Below, one piece after another: positions 59,010-64,000 of a DNA stretch of 64,000 nucleotides. The notes beneath the pieces were generated by a model that was not told the DNA's origin, did not search any database, and saw only the letters and a list, made by a program, of their open reading frames with translations. Position 1 is the stretch's first letter. Each line of letters starts with the position of its first letter. Origin of the DNA: a bacterium HR29 (lineage in GTDB: Bacteria > Chloroflexota > Dehalococcoidia > Tepidiformales > Tepidiformaceae); assembly GCA_002898215.1 (NCBI GenBank), contig BEIF01000002.1, forward strand, positions 343,936 to 407,935. Reading direction: 5' to 3'. A program made the translations under genes and the position numbers.

Positions 59010-60469
59010 CCGGACGCTCCCTTCACGATCCACCCTCGGTCCTTCTCGGCCATATCCACCCCCGCGATATCGAGGTGGACCCAGGGCGTCCCCTCCACGA
59101 AGCGCTCGATGAACTTCGCGCCCGTGATGGTGCCCGCGTTGCGGCCCCCCGTGTTCTTGATGTCGGCCACGTCGCTCTTCAGCTGCTCCTCGTACTCCTT
59201 GAACATGGGCAGCCGCCAGGTGCGTTCGCCGGCGGCCTGCGCCGCAGCCTCGACCTTGCGTGCCAGTTCATCGTCGTTGGCGAGGAGCCCGTAGCACTGG
59301 TCGCCCAGCGCCACCGAGACCGCGCCGGTCAGCGTGGCGACGTCGACGATGCGGCGGGCACCGAGCTGCCGCGCCCAGCAGATGGCGTCGGCCAACACCA
59401 GACGGCCTTCGGCGTCGGTGTTGACGATCTCGATGGTCTTTCCATCGAGCGCCACCGCCACATCCCCCGGCTTTGTGGCGTGTCCGCCGGGCATGTTCTC
59501 GGTGCAGGGCGCGATGGCGAGGACATCGACCTTCACCTTCAACCGTGCGATCGCCCCGATGGCGGCGATCACCGCTGCCGCACCCGTCATGTCGGCCTTC
59601 ATGGCCTCCATGTTCTGGGCGGGCTTCAAGCTGATCCCGCCCGTATCGAACGTGATCCCTTTCCCGATCAGTGCCAGGTCGTACCCTTCGCCTCCTTTGC
59701 CGCGGTAGGCGAGCCGGATGACCTTCGGCGGCTCGTCGCTCCCTCGGGCCACGGCCAGGAAGGCGCCCATTCCCATCCGCTCGGCGTCAGCCCGCTCCAG
59801 GATCTCGCATTCGAGCCCGAGCTCGCGAGCGAGCTCCTGGGCTCGTTCGGCGATGACCGTGGGCGTGGCGTAGTTCGAAGGCTCGTTGGCGAGGTCGCGG
59901 GCGAAATTGGCTGCCTCGGCGAGGATCCGGCCCCGCTCCACGGCGGCCTGCATTTCGGGGACCTTGGCCGCGTCGTGTTCGACGATGATCAGCCGCTTGG
60001 GACCCTCGGCGTTCTCCTCCTTCGTCCCGGCACCCTTGCGCCGTGTGAACCGGTAGCCGCCCAGGAGCGCTCCCTCGGCGATGGCTTGGGCGCAGGCCGC
60101 CGGGGGAAGCCCGGCGATTCCCGCCCCATGGGCGATGGTTGCCACCGTCTCGATGCCCGGCCGGCGCAGGTAGCGCACCAGCTTCCCTGCCAGATTCCGC
60201 ACGCTGTCGATGGTGAACTCGCTCGATTTCCCGAGCCCCGCGACGACCACCCTCGGCGCAGGGATGCGCCCGTGGGTGTAGAGGAGGACGAACTCGTTCG
60301 CCTTGCCGGTGAGGTCGCCCAGACGGATGGTCTCGCTAATCGCACCGCCGAGAGCGCGGTCCACCGCGCCGGTACCGCCTCCTGGCGTTTTCACCCCTTC
60401 GAACAGGTTCACGACCACGGCGTCGGCCGCGGCACGGGTGATATCGCCGGCTTCGACGCGAATCTCCAC
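58955..60469 (-). CDS. pepA: Leucyl aminopeptidase (M17)
   Basis: 504 residues from a GTG at 60469 with AGGAGG upstream. The catalytic domain has LALIGKGITFDTGGISLKP (metal-binding Lys and Asp), GDVAVALDGKTIEIVNTDAEGRLVLAD with the family signature NTDAEGRL, and a typical C-terminal PTGA-type region DVATLTGAVSVALGD. It uses two zinc or manganese ions to remove N-terminal residues from peptides in the cytosol as a hexamer. The N-terminal domain (about 1-165) is normal in length. Confidence 0.95.
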   Translation of the reverse strand: MEIRVEAGDITRAAADAVVVNLFEGVKTPGGGTGAVDRALGGAISETIRLGDLTGKANEFVLLYTHGRIPAPRVVVAGLGKSSEFTIDSVRNLAGKLVRYLRRPGIETVATIAHGAGIAGLPPAACAQAIAEGALLGGYRFTRRKGAGTKEENAEGPKRLIIVEHDAAKVPEMQAAVERGRILAEAANFARDLANEPSNYATPTVIAERAQELARELGLECEILERADAERMGMGAFLAVARGSDEPPKVIRLAYRGKGGEGYDLALIGKGITFDTGGISLKPAQNMEAMKADMTGAAAVIAAIGAIARLKVKVDVLAIAPCTENMPGGHATKPGDVAVALDGKTIEIVNTDAEGRLVLADAICWARQLGARRIVDVATLTGAVSVALGDQCYGLLANDDELARKVEAAAQAAGERTWRLPMFKEYEEQLKSDVADIKNTGGRNAGTITGAKFIERFVEGTPWVHLDIAGVDMAEKDRGWIVKGASGQAVRPLVHLALQLAGEG

Positions 60470-60534
60470 GGGCTCCTCCTACGGATGCGCTTCGGCGTGC
60501 AGTGTACGCAGGGCCGCCGGTCTCGGCATTGCCC

Positions 60535-60864
60535 CTAATTGCTCGACAGCTCCGCTGGGGACACCTCGACGGCTGCGAAGAGCTCCACCTGGAACTCCTC
60601 GAGGTGGGGAATCCATCGCTCCCAGGTACCGCGCGCGTAAGCGGCCTGGGGGCTTTCCAGCGCCGAGCGTACCGTCTCCGCGTCCTCGAACTGGTAGAGG
60701 GCGAGCATCGTCCCGCCCGGGGTGACCCCCCAGCGGATAGCGGCGATGCCGGGGATGCGCCGGACGTCGCGCAGGTGGACGGTTCGCACCCAGCGCAGGA
60801 ACTCCTCGCGAACGGCATCCCGTGGCGCTGCTCGCACGAGGAAGAACGGCGCCGGCTGCCTCAT
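60535..60864 (-). CDS. Small alpha+beta (ferredoxin-like) protein of unknown function
   Basis: 109 residues. FFLVRAAPRDAVREEFLRW, IPGIAAIRWGVTPGGTMLALYQFED and WIPHLEEFQVELF give the alternating beta-alpha-beta pattern of dimeric alpha/beta-barrel proteins (EthD, DUF4286 or monooxygenase-like). The start ATG overlaps the stop of the kinase gene upstream by four bases. The function is not readable. Confidence 0.8.
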   Translation of the reverse strand: MRQPAPFFLVRAAPRDAVREEFLRWVRTVHLRDVRRIPGIAAIRWGVTPGGTMLALYQFEDAETVRSALESPQAAYARGTWERWIPHLEEFQVELFAAVEVSPAELSSN

Positions 60865-61415
60865 CGCGCCTCCTGTGCCGCCAACCGTTCGACGAGCGCG
60901 AGGCTCGGCTCGGGCGGGTACCGCGTGTCGACGACGACCGTGGGCACGCGGAACGGCTCCGGTCGCTCTCGCATCTGCTCGAAGACGTCGACACCGGCCT
61001 CGGAGAAGCCTTCCCGTGGTGACGAAAGCCGACTGCGCACGACGCTCTCCGGGGCCGTGAGGCGGACAGCCACCAACCCTGCGCCGAGGCGCGCCGCTAG
61101 GGTGACGAAGCGCCGTCGGTCCCGCTCCGTGAGGTTCGTGGCGTCGAGGATGACCACCCGGCGGGCGGCGAGGGCCTCCTCGGCCAGCCGCTCCAGCTCG
61201 TCGAACACCCGTGCGCTCTCTTGGGGCGTGTAGTTCGGTGTGGGGAACATGGAGCGCCGTACGGCGTCGCTTTCAAGGTGGCGCGCGCGAAGCCGGGGGG
61301 CCAACGCCCGCGCGAAGGTCGTCTTGCCGCTCCCGGGCAGCCCCGAGAGCAGAACCAGCACGCCCCGCTGCGGCGGGCGCTCGTTGCCGTCAGGGGTGCC
61401 GTGTGGTAGCTTCAA
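60861..61415 (-). CDS. P-loop (AAA_33-type) kinase-like protein
   Basis: 184 residues from TTG 61415; GTG 61361 (starting [15 protein letters not shown]) is an equally good start closer to the P-loop. Walker A is [13 protein letters not shown], Walker B-like [17 protein letters not shown], and [16 protein letters not shown] is the nucleoside/substrate segment. This is the zeta-toxin/phosphotransferase-like AAA_33 family, often acting on small molecules or nucleic-acid ends. It is divergent from rpsO and coupled to the small downstream gene. Confidence 0.85.
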   Translation of the reverse strand: MKLPHGTPDGNERPPQRGVLVLLSGLPGSGKTTFARALAPRLRARHLESDAVRRSMFPTPNYTPQESARVFDELERLAEEALAARRVVILDATNLTERDRRRFVTLAARLGAGLVAVRLTAPESVVRSRLSSPREGFSEAGVDVFEQMRERPEPFRVPTVVVDTRYPPEPSLALVERLAAQEAR

Positions 61416-61456
61416 GCCGAGAACACGATAGGACGAAGGAAGACAGAAGCGGAAGG

Positions 61457-61723
61457 TTGCTTACCAAAGAGCGCAAACAGGAGATCATCGCCCAATTTGC
61501 ACGACACCCGGGCGACACTGGCTCGCCCGAGGTGCAGGTCGCGCTTCTCACCGAGCGCATCAAGTACCTCACCGAGCACCTCCGGCAACACAAGCACGAT
61601 TACCACACGCGGCGCGGGTTGCTGAAGCTGGTCGGCGAGCGTCGCCGCCAGCTCCGCTACCTGAGCGAGCGGGACGTGAACCGGTACCGTGAGCTCATCG
61701 CCCGACTCGGCCTCCGCAGATAG
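61457..61723 (+). CDS. rpsO: 30S ribosomal protein S15
   Basis: 88 residues from a TTG at 61457. [30 protein letters not shown] is the S15 N-terminus (core: [13 protein letters not shown]), followed by [22 protein letters not shown] and [12 protein letters not shown]. It binds the central domain of 16S rRNA. It precedes pnp, the conserved rpsO-pnp order, with a terminator over its stop codon. GGAAGG lies close to the TTG. Confidence 0.97.
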   Translation: MLTKERKQEIIAQFARHPGDTGSPEVQVALLTERIKYLTEHLRQHKHDYHTRRGLLKLVGERRRQLRYLSERDVNRYRELIARLGLRR

Positions 61724-61734
61724 CGGAGGCTTTT
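61710..61734 (+). terminator. rpsO terminator
   Basis: GCCTCCGC (61710-61717), loop AGATA, GCGGAGGC (61723-61730), then TTTT. The stem includes the stop codon, so rpsO and pnp are separated by a partial terminator. Confidence 0.85.
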
Positions 61735-61866
61735 CGCATTCTGCGCACGCCGCTCCCGGACGCGGGGCACGAGGGAATCGGGTCGGCTCGGGGCCGTTGC
61801 GCGAGGCCAGCCGGCGGAGTCCACGTTTGCTGTGCGGGACAGTCACAACCCACGAAGGAATGAACC

Positions 61867-64000
61867 ATGATCCGACGATACGAAGTTGAAGTGGGCGGAA
61901 AGCCCCTCATCATCGAGCACGGCCTCCTCGCCCACCAGGCGAATGGTGCCGTGACCGTCCGCCAGGGCGACACCGTTGTTCTCGTGACGGCCTGTATGGC
62001 CGAGGCTCGCGAGGGCATCGACTTCTTCCCCCTCACCGTCGACTACGAGGAGCGGCTGTACGCCGCCGGCCGCGTCCCCGGCTCCTTCCCCCGCCGCGAG
62101 ACCCGGCCGAGCCCCGAGGCGATTCTCACCATGCGCCTCACCGACCGGCCCCTTCGCCCCCTCTTCCCCAAAGGGTTCCGGAACGAAGTCCAGATCATCG
62201 CCATGACGCTCTCGGCCGACCGGGAGCACCAGCCCGACACCCTGATCACGGTCGGTGCCAGTGCGGCTCTCACCATCAGCGATATCCCCTTCAACGGCCC
62301 CGTCAGCTCGGTCCGTGTCGCCCTCGTCGACGGCGAGTACATCATCAACCCCACCTTCCAGCAGGCCGATGCCGGCATCCTCGATATCGTCGTCGCCGGC
62401 ACCGACGAAGCGGTCGTGATGGTGGAGGCCGGGGCGAAGGAGTGCAGCGAGGAGCAGGTTCTCGAGGCGATCGAGCGCGCCATGGAGGCGAACCGGGCCA
62501 TCAACGCCATCCAGCGCCAGATGCAGGCTGAGCTCGGCGTCCCCAAGAAGCCCTACACCCCCGCGAAGGAGCCGGAAGAGGCCATCGCCGCCATCGCCGA
62601 GTACCTGAAGGACCGGATGGATGAGGTGATGGCGACGGCGACGAGCGAGCGAAGCGATGCCAACAAGGCCCTCCGTGCCGAGCTCCTCGAGGTCTTCGGC
62701 GACCGCTTCACCCCGGTGGAAATCGCGGAGGGACTCTGGAACGTGATCAAGCGGGAGATGCGGCGCCGCATCCTCGAAGAGAACCGGCGCGCCGATGGGC
62801 GCGGCCTCAAGGACATCCGTCCGCTCGACATCAAGGTGGGCATCCTTCCCCGCACCCACGGCAGCGGCCTCTTCCAGCGAGGCCAGACGCAGGTTCTCAC
62901 CATCGCCACCCTCGCGAATCTGGGCATGGCCCAGAAGCTCGATACGCTGTCGCCCGATGAGTCGAAGCGGTTCATGCACCACTACAACTTCCCGCCCTTC
63001 TCGGTCGGGGAGGTTCGGCCCCTCCGGGGCGCGGGGCGCCGTGAGATCGGGCACGGCGCCCTCGCCGAGCGCGCACTCGAGCCGGTGATCCCGTCCGAGG
63101 AGGAGTTCCCCTACGTCCTTCGCCTCGTGAGCGAGACCCTTTCCTCCAACGGCTCCACCTCCATGGCGAGCGTCTGCGGTTCCACCCTGGCCCTCATGGA
63201 CGCGGGCGTGCCCATCAAGGCGCCGGTCGCGGGCATCGCCATGGGCCTCGTCATGGGGGAAAACGGTGAGTACCGCATCCTCACCGACATCGCCGGTCAG
63301 GAAGACTTCATGGGCGATATGGACTTCAAGGTGGCCGGCACACGCAAGGGGATCACCGCTCTCCAGATGGACATCAAGGTGAGCGGTGTCTCCCGGGAGC
63401 TGCTCCGCGAGGCGCTCGAACAGGCTCGGGAGGCGCGCCTCTATATCCTCGACCGGATGCTCGAGGTGATCCCGGCCCCACGAGCGGAGCTATCGCCCTA
63501 CGCCCCGAAGATGTACCGCCTCACCATCAACCCCGACCTCATCGGGCTCCTCATCGGCCCCGGCGGCAAAACCGTTCGCCGAATCCAGGAGCAGTCGGGC
63601 GGGACCACCATCGACATCGAGGAAGATGGCACGGTGTACGTCTCGGGCACCGACCAGGAGTCCATCGCCAAGGCCGTGCAGATGATCGAGGCCCTGACGA
63701 AGGAGGTGAAAGTCGGCGAGATCTACACCGGCAAGGTGACGCGCCTCCTCAATTTCGGCGCCTTCGTCGAAATCCTGCCGGGGAAGGAGGCGCTCGTTCA
63801 CATCGCCGACCTCGCGCCGGAACGGCCGCAGCGGGTGGAGGACGTGGTCAAACCCGGCGACGAGGTCACCGTCATCGTCACCGAGATCGATGCCCTCGGC
63901 CGCATCAACGCCTCGCGGAAGGCGTTGATGGGCCCAGGGACGCGCGAAGAGGCCCAGGAGGCGGCCCGCGCCGCGGCGGCCGCCCGTGCCGAGGCCGGCG
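61867..64000 (+). CDS. pnp: Polyribonucleotide nucleotidyltransferase (PNPase), 3' end cut off
   Basis: 711 residues are visible; the stop is outside the window. Two RNase PH domains are present (FPLTVDYEERLYAAGRVPGSF; FNFPPFSVGEVRPLRGAGRRE-type second core, motif SVGEVRPLRG), separated by the helical PNPase domain. The KH domain has LIGPGGKTVRRIQEQSG and the S1 domain begins VGEIYTGKVTRLLNFGAFVEI. It degrades RNA from the 3' end with phosphate as part of the degradosome-type machinery. AAGGAATG precedes the ATG. The end beyond S1 turns into an Ala/Arg-rich tail. Confidence 0.96.
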   Translation, partial: MIRRYEVEVGGKPLIIEHGLLAHQANGAVTVRQGDTVVLVTACMAEAREGIDFFPLTVDYEERLYAAGRVPGSFPRRETRPSPEAILTMRLTDRPLRPLFPKGFRNEVQIIAMTLSADREHQPDTLITVGASAALTISDIPFNGPVSSVRVALVDGEYIINPTFQQADAGILDIVVAGTDEAVVMVEAGAKECSEEQVLEAIERAMEANRAINAIQRQMQAELGVPKKPYTPAKEPEEAIAAIAEYLKDRMDEVMATATSERSDANKALRAELLEVFGDRFTPVEIAEGLWNVIKREMRRRILEENRRADGRGLKDIRPLDIKVGILPRTHGSGLFQRGQTQVLTIATLANLGMAQKLDTLSPDESKRFMHHYNFPPFSVGEVRPLRGAGRREIGHGALAERALEPVIPSEEEFPYVLRLVSETLSSNGSTSMASVCGSTLALMDAGVPIKAPVAGIAMGLVMGENGEYRILTDIAGQEDFMGDMDFKVAGTRKGITALQMDIKVSGVSRELLREALEQAREARLYILDRMLEVIPAPRAELSPYAPKMYRLTINPDLIGLLIGPGGKTVRRIQEQSGGTTIDIEEDGTVYVSGTDQESIAKAVQMIEALTKEVKVGEIYTGKVTRLLNFGAFVEILPGKEALVHIADLAPERPQRVEDVVKPGDEVTVIVTEIDALGRINASRKALMGPGTREEAQEAARAAAAARAEAG

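Noticed and set aside
58304..60538. 744-codon plus-strand frame opposite pepA
   Set aside because: Antisense to the clear aminopeptidase, with no domain of its own.

Overview
The window is a GC-rich bacterial chromosome segment with Chloroflexota character; a Tepidiforma- or Thermomicrobia-like lineage would fit. This rests on gene content and style and is an inference: small CxxC zinc-ribbon proteins, a MoxR/DUF58/transglutaminase-type membrane operon, adenosylcobalamin-dependent ribonucleotide reductase and methylmalonyl-CoA mutase, many GTG/TTG starts, and extremely GC-rich stop-poor intergenic DNA. The genome is not closed here: a fabI tail enters at base 2 and pnp runs off the end at 64000. 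I see no rRNA, CRISPR array, insertion sequence or prophage gene.

Layout. 1-5.6 kb: fabI tail, a GNAT enzyme, an alpha/beta hydrolase fused to a membrane anchor and exported domain, then the KtrB/KtrA-type potassium system. 5.6-13 kb: PAS and HEAT proteins, class II ribonucleotide reductase, Hsp20, DUF2267, thiC with a distant TPP riboswitch, and a secreted protein. 13.3-16.3 kb: an OmpR-type two-component system, an unexplained 970-base gap and tRNA-Pro. 16.3-23.7 kb: two paralogous GT4 glycosyltransferases with a divergent methyltransferase, a degenerate histidine kinase with an HxlR regulator, and a rubrerythrin-VIT1 fusion. 23.8-31.8 kb: methylmalonyl-CoA mutase, tRNA(CAU), a zinc-ribbon protein, prs, a cyclic-di-AMP riboswitch over an unannotated 59-residue zinc-ribbon gene, cytochrome P450, an NnrS-like membrane protein, tRNA-Ser and a response regulator. 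31.8-41.5 kb: a putative metalloprotease lipoprotein, DNA repair genes (an EndoIII-like glycosylase and Ogt), a YchF-like GTPase, and the MoxR-DUF58-transglutaminase operon. 40.9-50.7 kb: TetR/MMPL, acyl-CoA dehydrogenase, LCP cell-envelope protein, RimI, FolC and HNH protein. 50.8-64 kb: CsoR divergent from trxA-trxB, DinB and CitE-like proteins, glycerate kinase with two tiny flanking genes, enoyl-CoA hydratase/thioesterase, a frameshifted GNAT, pepA, rpsO and pnp.

The main leads are regulatory. A c-di-AMP riboswitch appears to control a tiny zinc-ribbon protein. A CsoR operator sits inside the promoter of the thioredoxin operon. A TPP aptamer is cut off from thiC by about 660 bases that include a terminator-like hairpin. 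A 12-base motif is shared by the upstream regions of both B12-dependent enzymes. TGAGAG repeats lie at both ends of the two-component locus. Two proteins look like dead enzymes that keep their architecture: a transglutaminase lacking its Cys-His-Asp triad and a histidine kinase lacking its phospho-acceptor His.
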